Source of the DNA: Portulaca oleracea
Lineage: Eukaryota; Streptophyta; Magnoliopsida; Caryophyllales; Portulacaceae
Reading direction: 5' to 3'
Assembly (NCBI GenBank): GCA_029582165.1
Contig: CM055872.1
Location: forward strand, 48,124,195-48,188,194
Length of the DNA: 64,000 bases
In this document: positions 1 through 11,941 of the stretch, piece after piece
Layout: each line of letters opens with the position of its first letter
How positions within the stretch are numbered: position 1 is the first letter of the stretch
Notes under the pieces: model-generated
Databases searched by the model: none
Told to the model about the DNA's origin: nothing
What the model saw: the letters and a program-made list of their open reading frames with translations, nothing else
Program-made: the position numbers and the translations under genes

Positions 1-1979
1 ATCATTACTAATGTATCTCCTCACTTTTCTCCTGTACTTTTCACATTTTCTCTCTTCACCTACCCCACTTACAACAACTCTCACCATAACACACCACACT
101 TCACCTTATTTTTTCAAATTCCACCGCATCGCACCATTACCACACCGCAATCGTATAAAAGAACGAAGCCTTATTGCACCGTAAGGGACCTGCTGGCACT
201 ATGAGACTGTGGGTAGTGAAACTCATGAACTCACTTAGGACCAAAAGGCGTCCAAACTTAAATGGGGTTAATCCAGGAAGTACTTGGACATGTTCAAGTA
301 ACCAACTGATACGATGTTAACCATGTCTGTTGAGGTTTGCATCTTACCTTGCTTTTGAATCGAATCTCATTTTCTCAAAAATAAAACATTTGCGGCATAA
401 ATCCGTTGTTTTCCACCCTTTTCAGGAAAGAAAAAGATATATTGACAAGCCTCTTCTTGCAATTAATCTACATGGTTGTTTGTTCTATGTATCTCATTGT
501 TGTTTGTTTTGGTGGGTGGGCATCAGGTTCCTGTAAGGTAACAAGGAGAATTTGAATCTCTTCACCATGACTTAAATGTTGCGTTTGGGAAATGAAATTT
601 CGACCCAACTTAATTGACAAATCCATTCCCAAATAATGAGGGCACTATTCACCTATGGCATGATGATGAAGATAAAATTGTCCTTGTTGCAATACAATGT
701 AACAATGTTACATAGTTCCAAAGCTTCCATGGATTCGCTACTATGAAGTGTCCGGTGCTATGCACATGTTTAAGGTATGGGTGAGGCCATCCTTAATGCT
801 CAGTTGTCCGTTGAAACTTAGCCAGTTAGAAGAAAAGTTATGCCAGGTTAGCTCTTTGGTTCTCGCTGTTCCTTGTAGTCATTCTTGTTAGCATCATACG
901 CCATTTGCAGGATTGTACGCGTACCAAATTATATTTTCTATGTTACTGGTTGAGATTGCAACATATTTATACGATTCCGTTTCTCCATTGGGAACGACTT
1001 AGTCTACCCTGTGAGTTCTTCATATGCTATTAATGTGTAGAAATCAAGCAATATTTGCTGCCTCTTGGTGGATCAGATATGACTGTTGAATATAAAGGTT
1101 CGGTATCTGATTGATGTCTTGAACTTGCTGATTTCTCCAGGATTCACAAGTTTCAGCTCCAAAACTATAGTAGTCTTAAAACCTTGTTTCATGCCATCGA
1201 GTTTTGAACTCTTTAATGTAAGTAATTGAGGTTGGATGAAGAGTTTACTGTGCCATGTATTTTGGGTTTTGAAAACTTTTGTGTTCTTCAAAGTGTTTAG
1301 ACTATACATAAAGAATACTGACCCTTTTTCGGATTGTCTTTTGTCCCGTTCGGTAGAGACATTGAGTTTATTTTATAATTTTAGAAGTTATGAATTTTGA
1401 ACTTAATGCCCGTTAATAAACTGGGGTGCAAGCACTAGTTATCCCAAACATAAATTTTCAGTAGGAAAATTCTGATTGGGTTCGAATGCCTTTCAATATT
1501 TAGTTTTGGGTTTGGTAAGAAACTCAAATTTGACATAAAAATTTAACAACCTGAATTTCTTACCCTAAATCCAAACGAACTCAACTTTGCATATGGGCTT
1601 AACTCACAAGTATCAACCAAATTTAGAATTTGGAGAAGAAAGGAGTGCTTGTAACTTACAAGCTTATTTTACAAACCCAAGGTTCTGTACTTTTTTTACA
1701 AGGCAAATAACGAGCATTATGAAACCCTTCTCTTAAGGATCCTACCTAACTTATTTTCTAGCATAATACATTCAACTAATTCCTATCTAACCTATCATTC
1801 TAGAAACAGTTCCATCTACACTAAGACTGACCTTAGCAAGCCACTTTGTTTCCCTATTGGCTTCCCTCAAAACATGTGTGATGCAATAAAATTATGCTTA
1901 TTCAGAAAGTATCATATACCTTCAACAAGCTTCTAAATAGACCATGGAATGTGACATTTACCAGTGATCAACAAAGATT
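1..1979. other. No recognised gene
   Basis: I see no conserved protein domain or RNA gene. Pyrimidine-rich sequence lies at 1-120. An open stretch on the plus strand at 715-891, with no start codon of its own, reads through VPKLPWIRYYEVSGAMHMFK and could be an exon; a GTATGG donor-like site lies inside it. I do not recognise the protein and would not call it a gene on this evidence. Confidence 0.5.
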
Positions 1980-2142
1980 TCAGGATTCCAGGTCCATCCC
2001 GATCCCGGTCGAGTCCCGGTCCCAAAATCCCACCCTCGGTGAGACCGATACTAGGAATGGGATTAAAAATAAAGTCTCAATCAATACTGTGACCGGGAAT
2101 TGGAATTAACCTCATTTCCTGGTCCTGATTCCCTATCCTTAT

Positions 2143-2211
<69 letters not shown>

Positions 2212-2691
2212 TAATATTTAAAAAACATACAACAATCACGACAATCACCATCCCTCAAAAAGAAAATACAATAAACACTAATCAGCATTCCATATTTCAA
2301 TAAAAAAAAAATCCCTGATTCACTATACAACTACTGCAAGACTGATATGCTTTGTGATATGAACATGTTATGTTCATTTAATTTTTTACATTTTATAGAA
2401 TAGTGGACAGGAGTGCTATTGCCAATTGTGTGAAGCTTCCACTCATTTTATAAAAGTTGTGTTATTTTTATGTTGGGTTTTATAGAAATAAATCAAATAA
2501 CTAATGCAAATTAGTTATAACGTCAGGACTACAAATTCCCGGTTCATTTCCCGGTTCTTGTAGAACCGGGAGTGGTAGCAAAAGCTGGCTCTCGATCACA
2601 ACCGGGACTTAGGGCTAAAGCTTGCTCACAGTCACAACGAGGACAAGGACCATAAAAAATTACTGAGATCTCGGTCCTACTCACCCCTAAT
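1980..2691. mobile_element. Possible hAT-like non-autonomous remnant
   Basis: This AT-rich stretch is flanked by GC-rich blocks built from repeated CCCGGT/ACCGGG words (1990-2100 and 2540-2680), including a hairpin at about 2549-2571 (CCCGGTTCT..AGAACCGGG type). The right end, read on the minus strand, begins TAGGGGTGAGTAGGACCG, which resembles plant hAT termini. I could not find a matching left terminus or an 8-bp target duplication, so the boundaries and class are tentative. Confidence 0.3.
2145..2207. repeat. (TA)n microsatellite
   Basis: About 30 uninterrupted TA units. The small open frames across it are repeat artefacts. Confidence 0.97.
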
Positions 2692-2694
2692 ATT

Positions 2695-4080
2695 TACAAT
2701 GAATCACATCGATAACAATCTTAATATCACCTTCATTTAAAATTTTTGGTGAAGCCTTGCCTGATAACATCTTTGATATTGTTAGACATCCTTATTGCTT
2801 CAACAACTAAACTTGAGGTGTAATCAAGATTGAAGGAATGACCTAGATATATTGTCCTCGCCACTCTTGAATGGTGAAACCGCCAACTGCACAAAAAGAG
2901 ATTTAGCTCCATCAAAATCGATCTTCGATGCTTCCAACTGCTACGAGAAAGGGGAGGGGGACACTCCAAGACACCCAAGATGAGGAAAGGTAAGAACGAG
3001 AAGCGTAGGACTCTAAGAGGGTGTCTTGAAAAAAGGAGTCAATCCTCGCATGAAATCTCCACTCTACACTACCTTTTTTTACTCTAATGAGGATACTATT
3101 CGGGTAAGGCCGAATGTTACAAAAAATCTTATCATTTTTTGCATTCCAAATGCTCCAAAGAAGTGCCAATAGTCGGTCCAAGTTAGATGAGCTGAGTTCT
3201 TGTCTATAGATAGCAAAGTAATTAAAGATACTACAATGTCCAAAGGAGGGGAGAGAGGGAATTGTGAGTGGAGGCCCGCTCCTAAAGTTCCATAGCTAGA
3301 TTGCAATTCAAGAAAATATGATCGAGATCTTCCTCATCTGAATTACAAGTGGGATAAGAGATCTCCATAGTTAGGCCACGATTAAGAAGGGACTTTTTAG
3401 TAGGAAGAGTTATTCGAAATAAAAGCCAAAGGAATATTTTCAATTTCGATTGAATAGACCCTAAATCCATCTAAATTACCATGGAGGGGTAGCATGATTC
3501 ACACCATGAGGCAACTAGGTAGCTGATTTAGTAGTGAAGGAACCAATTCCTGAAAGCTCCTAGCAACTTTCATCATGAGAGTTGTTATGGGGAATAAGAA
3601 TTGATGTAATAAGATCAACATACCAATGTTTATCCAAGCTGTGTAATAAACTCAAATTCCATTCCTTCTCGGGGATAATGAAATTGGAGAGTTTGAGGTT
3701 AGGATCCACCTCTTCAATAATAGAAATGTTATGATCCCTATGAGGTTAATAGAATCACATCAATTATCCTTCCTGAGATTTTAAGACTGACCATCACTTA
3801 CATCCAACATTGGCCCTTATAAAAACTCGCGATTACCAAGGATTGCCCTCTAAGCCCATGAATTATTTTTATTAATTTTTCGTTCAAAGAAACATTCAAA
3901 TAAGGGGTATTTAGATCTGACAATGCTAGCCTATAACCCAGAATTGTAGAGATACTTCTAGGATAATTTGGTGAAGAAAGTGTTGTTATCAGCCTCCTTT
4001 TTGCGAAGGCCTAAGCCACCTAGATTTTTAGGCACATTTTAGGATGATGTGTTGAAGAGACATGGAAGCAATGTTACTCA
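2695..4080 (-). pseudogene. Decayed LINE: 3' part of pol (post-RT, zf-RVT, RNase H)
   Basis: Read on the minus strand from about 4060 the sequence encodes, in broken frames, the motif GGLGLRKKEADNNTFFTKLS found downstream of plant LINE reverse transcriptase. It then gives the zinc-binding zf-RVT region (3282-3470: KLKIFLWLLF, and a cysteine/histidine cluster around ISYPTCNSDEEDLDHIFLNC), the ALLWSIWNAKND motif (2912-3181), and traces of an RNase H-like domain (SLVVEAIRM, then EGDIKIVIDVIH) near 2700-2800. The frame changes several times and has many stops, so it is an old fossil. The reverse transcriptase core is absent, consistent with 5' truncation. Family assignment to non-LTR retrotransposons is firm; subfamily is not. 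Confidence 0.85.
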
Positions 4081-6164
4081 TTTTGGTGATATATTTGTGT
4101 TTAGTGATACTAAGTTGTGTTTCCTTGTATAGATCGTGTAAACTAATGGCAATGGTTCATTATGATACGGTTATGGTTAATTATATATAATGGTTACTCT
4201 TCCTTGAGAATGTTGTTGATATGTTGGTGCATTAAAATTTTGTTCGTGTATGTTTTGATTGGTTAGCTTAGTCCTTTGTTTGGTTGGCGGTAATACTCTC
4301 TGGTTTCTTTCATTCGTTGCACTATTATTTGGGTTATGGATGTTTAACTTTAATCTGAAGATGATTAGCAGTCGAGGAGAATGAACTAGAGGGAATATGT
4401 TGAAATTGTGTGCGAGAGAGTAATGGTGTATATCAAAGAATTGAGAAACATTCCTTGATTTTACGGATTAGATGTCATGAGGTCTTTTACTATTTGGCCA
4501 AGTTATGCATATGTACATACATATACTTTGTCCCCCCCCCCCCCTTTTATTATAATTTGAGAGAGGGAATTTTGTTAATTATCCCTTTTTGTATGGTAAA
4601 CATTTACTCTCCATATATAAATAGCCATTAGCAATTATGAAAAATTCTTATTTGAATTTGATTTATAAATAATATTGTTGTTGAATCGGGATTAATATTC
4701 GGTGTAGTTTGTAAAATCTAACTATGTATACTCTACTAGACCATACCATGACTACTGAAATTATTTTAAGCACTTACGTAAATAATTTGACTTTTAGTAA
4801 TCCTTAAGATTTTGGTTGATACAATATAGCTAGTGGTTTATGCTAGAGTTCAAGCGTTGAGCCAGCTAGTTGGCTCATTAAAATTGCCAAATCTATTCCT
4901 TGTACCATAGTGGGCACTGCAACATCGTAAGGGCAATCCTTTGTGAATCCAAACTTTCCAGTTTTTTGTACTCTCTTTATGCATTTTTGGAAATCCTTAT
5001 GGCATTTTATATTTGTAATACCTGAAAATTTTCATAAACAAGTTAGTAACCTTAAACAAGTATGCCCACATGGCAAACTATCAAATGATGCAGTTAGTTT
5101 GCTGTACATATGCATCCAGAATCGAGTACCTCACATAAGGAACTGCAAAAAATGACTAAAGAGACTAATGTAGAAGATATTGGAAGAATGAAAAATAAGA
5201 GAACAAACTTTCTAGTGAAATTCTTAACAACTAATTAACAGGGGGGCAAGTTAAATTTTGTTATCAACATAAAAGATGATTGTCGATTTGGTGATCAAAA
5301 CCTAGAGTTGAATAAATGATTCTTCTATCAAACAAAAAGTTTCTGTTTAACAAGTTTTTCTGCATAGCATCCCATGCCCATCAAATGCTTTTATATCTTA
5401 AACTTCCATTGTCAAACACCAATGATTCAAAATCACTTAAGAGTTATTACACATCGAGTGTTCTAAAAATATTTCATACTCGTACTCCTTGTTACCCACC
5501 TATTGTATCAAAACATATATCGATACTCTTTCTAAAATATGGAATTTCTTTCCTTTATTATCTCCATTTTCTACTCTTCTTTGTAATCTCTAATGGTGTT
5601 GGGCATACTTATCCATATACACTTATTTGCTTCTAATGTAATCCTCGTGTTACTTGTGAAAAGGTGCTACACAGAATTTTTTTTTTTTAACATTCACTCT
5701 TTAAATGGTCGAAAAGAGTAAAACTTGCTACCAAAGATACATATATGACCTATACATTATGTCTTTGAGTGTTTGAATTTTATGAACTTAGATTATTGCC
5801 ACAATTGAGGAGATTTTTCCTTCTAATGAAAAAGCTACACTGTTCACTTATCTCATTGAATTACATTGAAGGTATTCTTCTTGAAGTAGCTTCTCAAGTA
5901 CTTCTACTTACAATACTTGTGCTTGCCATGACAGTAGCATGATTTAAACTACTAATTTATATAAAAAGTGGTAGCTTCAAGTTGTAGTTTGCCAAAGATT
6001 TGTGGTGAGCAACCCAACAGATAGAACAAAGAGGATCGAGCAATGAAGGAAGGAAATGCAGACTACATTGCGCTTTTTTTTTTTGTAATTGATAGAAGTC
6101 TTGCCTTATATTTCAAGGAGCAACTCATTTCAACACTCATATGAATAACAATCATAATAAAAAG
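4081..6164. other. No recognised gene; poly-C run at about 4531-4544
   Basis: The DNA is AT-rich, with only short open frames lacking domains. A homopolymeric C run sits near 4531-4544. Confidence 0.5.
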
Positions 6165-6569
6165 TAGGGAAATTTCATTTGGTAGGCTTCAACTTTGCCT
6201 GTTCCAAATTGTCAACCACTTTTGAAATTATTCCAGGTGGTAGACTTATTTTGAAAATTATTTCAAATGGTAGGCTTATTTTGAAAACTTTATAAATTAT
6301 TCCAAGTTTTCAAGTACTTTAAAAACTATTCATTGTTGCCAAACACTTTAGATATTATTTCAAGTGAATCGATTGTGAGATTGATAGGGAGAGCTAAATG
6401 AAAATGAGAGAGGAGGAAAGTTTTGTGAGCAATATTTTAACAATGGTACAAGAAGAAGTTCACGAGATGGAATAATTTTCAAAATAAGCCTACCACTTAG
6501 AATAGTTTAAAAAGTGGTTGACAATTTGGAATAGGCAAAAGTTGAAACCTACCAAATAGAATTTCCCTA
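6165..6569. mobile_element. Foldback MITE, about 405 bp
   Basis: The left end TAGGGAAATTTCATTTGGTA and the reverse complement of the right end (TAGGGAAATTCTATTTGGTA) match closely for about 100 bp, through the shared words TTGTCAACCACTTTT and GGTAGGCTTATTTTGAAAAT. Both ends finish in TA, so a TA target duplication with terminal GGGAAAT is possible. There is no coding capacity. The long inverted repeats and small size fit a non-autonomous DNA transposon; the superfamily is uncertain. Confidence 0.8.
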
Positions 6570-7423
6570 ACAAATATTGTGGGTAAACATTATCTTATAT
6601 TTAATTCACTGTGCACTTCATGTAGCTCACCTTGATATCTACTACACACCAAGAACACTTATAGAGTCTAACATGCCTAGAACTATTATGCAATGAACTC
6701 GATTGGGTCTGTTGGATTCAAACTAACAAGTTGCATAGAAGGAGCAATTGCCATCTTATACCCAAGCAAACGTTTGGTAACAATTTAAGGTTTCTTTCAT
6801 TTTGGTTACCATTGCTAGGGAGATCAAAAGAAAATAAAGTACTCATAAGTCACATCAATGACAACCCATGAGATTAGATTTTACTTTTTTGAGTAAATGG
6901 TACTCTCATATTACTAAGAAAAGGAACGAGCACATGCTGGAGGGACAAAGAATAAAGAATAAAGATTAAAGATTAAAGTGATCGACATATTTCATTAATA
7001 GAACTATAGGATAAATCTACTTCTGCAACATATGTAGATTAGCCTACTAAGAATGGTACACATTACTTGATTTGAATTCACCAAAGATCAACCTTTAGGC
7101 GTTCTTTTGCGCCTCACTCAATTACAAGGTACAATGTTAGGTAAAGTGATTCACTCACAAATATGGAATCAGGACATTCAACCTTATGCATCTACAAGGA
7201 ATTTCTTCAAGCAAAACCTAGGAGTGGGAATTTCTATGTACTCCAATTAGTTGCAAAGGGGCACACTTAATCATATGCCATTGAGACATGCTTTGGTGAT
7301 TGCAAATATAATAAATGAGTAGAATAAAAACTATAATGAATCAACAAATACTTAAAATTCACATCAATGACATCAGTAAATAAATGCCTGAAATTTCGCA
7401 TCAATGGCAGGGATAAAACATAC
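6570..7423. other. Downstream of PLA2 exon 3; no last exon found
   Basis: The fourth exon of the phospholipase gene should lie on the minus strand somewhere here or below. I found no sequence matching the expected three-cysteine C-terminal part. The rest is AT-rich and lacks recognisable features. Confidence 0.4.
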
Positions 7424-7877
7424 CATGTTTACCAACACAATCATCATGAAACTTGCAACAATCATCGAGAGGATCACAAGGCTTCTCTCCTGCGCACCCA
7501 CTATGCCCCACTCCACAATATTTGCCATATCTGATTCCAACAGCTGCACTTGTGGAAAATAGGAAAAAAGAAATCATTAATTCCAATTTGAGAAGACATT
7601 GAGGAGAAAAGGAAACGAAACTAGGCAATGTTGAATGCTTACAGTCACAATTTATGGCTACACAAGTTCTGCTGCATGGGATCTAGGCATTCAAAATCGA
7701 CAATTATTTTCAATAATCGAAATGACATTACATTTGGATTAAGAGAAAGAAAGAATTAATGCAATGGGGAGCGCATACCTGGAAGTCGGAAACAACAGTG
7801 GTAATGAGGAGAAAGAAAATTACGAAGGTGATGGTGAATGTTGTTGGGACATTCCCCAATTCCACCTTTCCGTACAT
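7424..7877 (-). CDS. Secretory phospholipase A2 (plant sPLA2), partial: exons 1-3
   Basis: The product belongs to the secreted low-molecular-weight phospholipases A2, which hydrolyse the sn-2 ester of phospholipids using calcium. Exons on the minus strand: 7877-7779 (33 codons, starting at an ATG preceded by an in-frame TGA, with a hydrophobic signal peptide around [13 protein letters not shown]), 7682-7643, and 7543-7424. All have AG/GT borders and compatible phases (0, 1, 1). Exon 2 gives [12 protein letters not shown]. Exon 3 gives the calcium loop [12 protein letters not shown] and the catalytic [11 protein letters not shown] with its His-Asp pair. Nine cysteines are visible of the twelve usual in the family. 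Exon 3 ends at a good donor (GTATGT), but the final exon was not found, so the gene is either truncated or has a long last intron. Family identification is secure; functionality is not. Confidence 0.88.
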
Positions 7878-8925
7878 AGCGAATCAATGAACAATTCCGT
7901 AAATTTTAATTTGGAAGACTCAATACAATTATACTATCTTCTTCTTAAGGCTTTTTTTAGCTAATATATACTCAAAAAGTGATTGATTATTATGTCAAAA
8001 TGAAGACGGCAAATTAAAATTTAAAGGACTCTAATTATTCTAAAATACATGTAACATTTGACTTATCTATGTTCATTAAATTGGAATTTATTAAAGCAAG
8101 TTTTGTTCTAAGAAAACGATGTCATTAGCTTAAATAAGCTTTAATTAATATAGTTTAATAGAAGCGATGAAATTCAATATTCAATGGTTTTCAAAGGTTT
8201 CATAATTGAAATAAATTAGCTATTTGAAGTTATAATACATAAGCATTTATATAATGTTTCATTTGAGAAATCACAATAGAAGTAATAAAAAATTCAAAAG
8301 CCTTAAAATTGAAATAAATTAGCTATTTGAAGTTATATTACTTATGTCTTTACATAGTACTTATTTGAGAAATCATGAAATAAATTAAAAAGTTTTAGCC
8401 TTTTTGCAAAGAAAAGGGGAATCAAACAAGTTAATGAATTAAAGGAAACAAAACACAACGGAAAAGTACTTGTGATAGCTTTGAACTCTTGACATTATGT
8501 TGCATCCTACTACCCAACCTCGATAGGCCACTAACATATGATTTTCCATCTAAGGTAAGTAATGGCTACGCTTTGCTATCCCTCCACTACTAGAAATTGG
8601 TTAAAATTTGAATATGAGAACAATAATACACAAAAATACCCGAAGAAATTAGGTGCTCCCTCAGATAAATAGTTAAAACATTATTTTATGTTATTTAAAA
8701 CATTTTCAATGCGTAAAATCACTCAAAAAAACCTAAATTTTGAACATGAATATATACTAATGCACTAGGAAATTTTATTGTTTCCCGAGTGGTTTTAACA
8801 TTGCGAAATACATTATGTTAGTTGATGTATGTCTACCAAGGGTCTATAACAGTAGCTAATAACATAAGAATGGCCCAAGGAACATAGATGCATCATATGA
8901 TCTCAACTCGACAACAAAGACCCAT
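7878..8925. other. No recognised gene
   Basis: The sequence is strongly AT-rich. Two related copies of a roughly 100-bp stretch (AATTAGCTATTTGAAGTTATA, around 8213 and 8317) form an imperfect direct repeat. No domain or RNA gene was seen. Confidence 0.5.
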
Positions 8926-9950
8926 AAGATCTCCAAGGCACAAAATTTGATGATTTTATCAATCGATTATAATAAGTACACAAAGATATGAACACTAGAG
9001 ACTAGCGTCTCATCGAGGTGAACTAGGTAAAGCACACGAGCCCAACATAAGGATGCACCCCAAAGTAGGAATCAAGCACACGAGCCTAGAGGTATCACCA
9101 AATCATTTGCAAAGGGAATAATAAGCACTACTAGAATCAAGGCAAAAACTTTGAAATTTATTTCGGTTTCAAAAGAGCCTTTCAACGCATCATATTCATA
9201 ATATTCTTCCACTTCAAAGTCTATTTACATCCCAAGTGCCATAGTATATATAGGCAATGGGTTAGGTGATCTCTGAGAAACCTACCTAATTACCATTAGG
9301 GACTAAGATTAATTATAAATTCCTAAAGGAGGAGGGGCACAACAGATCAAACGGAAAGGATAAAAAGGGAATTATATGGGTCACAAAAAAAATCCGACAA
9401 AATGATAAAATTACATCTCAAATCAGTTGAAGATTATAAGGATGATACGACTGTATCGTTCCTTCTGGACGGGCAACATTGGCTTATCGATCCATGACAC
9501 AGGCGTGTTGCCTTATCTTGGACGAGGGGTCACCCGAGTGTGCATGGGGTCACAGGCATGTCGTCTGACGACATGGTCTTGACCGCCCTCTTGGATGGTA
9601 GGATACGAGAGTGTTGTCAGATGACACAGTCGTGACACCCAAGTTCTTCAAGATGACCCATTTGGCTTGGGGCAACACAAATGTGTTATTTATATGACAC
9701 GGTCATGTCGCCTATGTTGGCTTGTTTTCTCCCTCAATCTACAATGCAAGATCTTCTTTCTCTTCTCATATATCAAGTAAAGGATCTTATTGCCCTTAGT
9801 TGCTAAACAAAGACCAAGATACCCTCGGGTTGATTTGTTTTGGTTACAAAAAGACCATAATACCCTTAGTTGATCCTTCATTTGTTTGCCGTAAAAATTG
9901 AACGAAATGTTGTCGGTACTCCGAACCCCCTTAGATGGACTTGGGACACC
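8926..9950 (-). mobile_element. Possible degenerate LTR fragment
   Basis: On the minus strand a cluster of GC-rich short inverted repeats at 9460-9720 (words such as GACACGGTCATGTCGCC and GACACAGGCGTGTTGCC) lies about 220 bp upstream of a TATA-like CCTATATATACTATGG near 9240. This is the same order seen in the LTRs of elements B, C, D and F further right. No LTR ends, duplication or internal domain could be recognised, so this rests on promoter-like layout alone. Confidence 0.3.
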
Positions 9951-11520
9951 CCATGGTCACACAGGTGAGGGACTATGAATTTATCATCAGGGTTCATGGT
10001 GACCCCTAAATGATGAAACAAATGAGGTTTGCTTATGAACCATGGAATTTAGTTATTTAATTTTATTAGGTTCTTCTAATTATAAGGTTAACTAGACATT
10101 TTAAATAACACTTATTCAACAAATGTAAGTGGAGGCAATATGTGATTAGAATTTTGAAACATCCTCTTATTGACTGAACCTAAGGATTGCATACTATAGA
10201 GTGCCCAAGGGCTAGACACTATGGGCATCCAAGGGGGAAACACAGCGGGGGACTCAAGGCCATATGTGATGGGGCTCCTAAGGGCCAAACATGTCGAGCT
10301 TGCAGGCAGTGACCTAGGATTGTATAATCGTTGTTTGACCAGGGTACATGTCGTCGAGCACCCACTTACTACCTTTCATGTGGCTCACTGGTCATGGACC
10401 TTGAGTAAAACATGTTAATTATGATTTCATGCTCGTATCCAGAACCATCGCTATCCCCTCTTTAGCCGAGAATTGCTAATGGTGTATGTCATAGGTTCTT
10501 GAATTGTTTTTTTTTTTTCACATTTTATCTGACTGGGTAGTTGTGTAGTTTTATTAGCTCCATATATTTTTGAATTGATTTTTTTTTTCACATTTTATCT
10601 GACTCCTAAGACTTAAGTATACTAATCTGCCGACTCTTTTTTTTTTTTATTTTAAAGAAAGGTACTAATCTGTTGACTTCATGAGCCCACCTGACTAGAG
10701 TTCTACTATACAAATATTTAGCTAATTACAATTTTGACTGTACAAAACTCAATATCTACACAATCTTAGTCAGTTTCTATAATCGGCTGGCTACAGGAAG
10801 TCAATACCACCCTTGACCAAAAGTATAACAAGTCGGTTATCGATCATTATGCCAAGATTATTTTTGGAGCAACAAGTTATTGGACTAGGCCATTCCATGT
10901 TTTTAACTCACTCTGCCAGGTGATAACTAATCCATTTTGAATTGCTCCCTTCCAAAGTGGGGTTATATTTTCACCTATTAGCATAAGAAATTAATATGTT
11001 TCGACTAATGGAAGCTCAATAAATTGGGCCAACACTATATTGAGATCAATTTATCTTTTAAGGATCGTCCTTGACACAACACTAGAACTTTTTCTTGTAT
11101 TGTCCTAAAATAATAATCACGCCAACTTCAACACTTAGGGTTTTGATTTTCATTTTCTTATATTTTTATCTTCAGGTAAACGGGGCGACCGAATATAGAA
11201 AGCATGAGCGTGAAACTTATGTATATGAAAAGTCACACATACTTAAAAAGTTTTTCCGTTACATAAATGAAAAAATCATAAAACAAGAAGAGTACATAAG
11301 CTTGCATAAGTATGTGTCTACATACATTTCAAAAATCCCATTAGATCCTCTAGGGTTCTTTCTATACTAAGTTTATCTGTAAATTCCATGTGTTGAATAT
11401 TCAAGTGGGAGGAAGATCATATCAAAGCTCATAACCGGAGCTAAAGATGATCCGGTGAAGTCCACTTACAAGACTTGTCATCATTACAATGCAAAGCAAG
11501 TCTACTTCTATGTATATATA
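9951..11520. other. No recognised gene; short tandem duplication at 10503-10606
   Basis: A unit ending TTTTTTTTTCACATTTTATCTGACT occurs twice about 75 bp apart (near 10508 and 10580), each after TTGAATTG. Other open frames show no domains. Confidence 0.45.
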
Positions 11521-11905
11521 TAGGATGTATTCATAGTGGTTGTAAACAATAACAACCACCGTAAGTAAAATAAATTTTATTCGTACATGTGTCAACTTTT
11601 ACCTTGACCATTAGCTTTCTCATTTAATATAAATTGTAAAAAATATTTTTTAAAATTTTAGTTTATTTTAAAAAAAATTAAAATAAATATTGTTCAAAAT
11701 ATGCTTATTTACAAGGCAAAAATTTAGATTTAAGATATTTAAAATTTAAAAAATTTCAGAAAATTTATTTTAATTAAGAAAATATATTTTACAATGTTGT
11801 ACTAAATATAAAAAATGAATGACGAAGATAAAAGTTGACACATATATGGATAAATATCGTTTTCATTGTGGTGGTTGTCATGGTTGACAACCACTATAAG
11901 TTTTT

Positions 11906-11910
<5 letters not shown>
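11521..11910. mobile_element. Foldback MITE 1, about 390 bp
   Basis: The left arm, starting AGGATGTATTCATAGTGG, matches the reverse complement of the right arm, starting AGGAAAAACTTATAGTGG. The match runs for more than 100 bp through GTGGTTGT, ACAACCACC and GTGTCAACTTTTA, so almost the whole element folds back. It is flanked on both sides by TA dinucleotide tracts, which hide the target duplication. Confidence 0.8.

Positions 11911-11940
<30 letters not shown>
11911..11940. repeat. (TA)n tract between two foldback elements
   Basis: An uninterrupted TA repeat immediately follows MITE 1 and precedes element 2. Confidence 0.9.

Positions 11941-11941
<1 letters not shown>

Noticed and set aside
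2100..2330. Open frames across the TA repeat on both strands
   Set aside because: They are products of a dinucleotide repeat (Tyr-Ile runs).
5880..5950. Possible last exon of the phospholipase gene (minus strand CYCHGKHKYCK)
   Set aside because: Only a loose cysteine/histidine resemblance, followed at once by a stop; no acceptor in the right phase.
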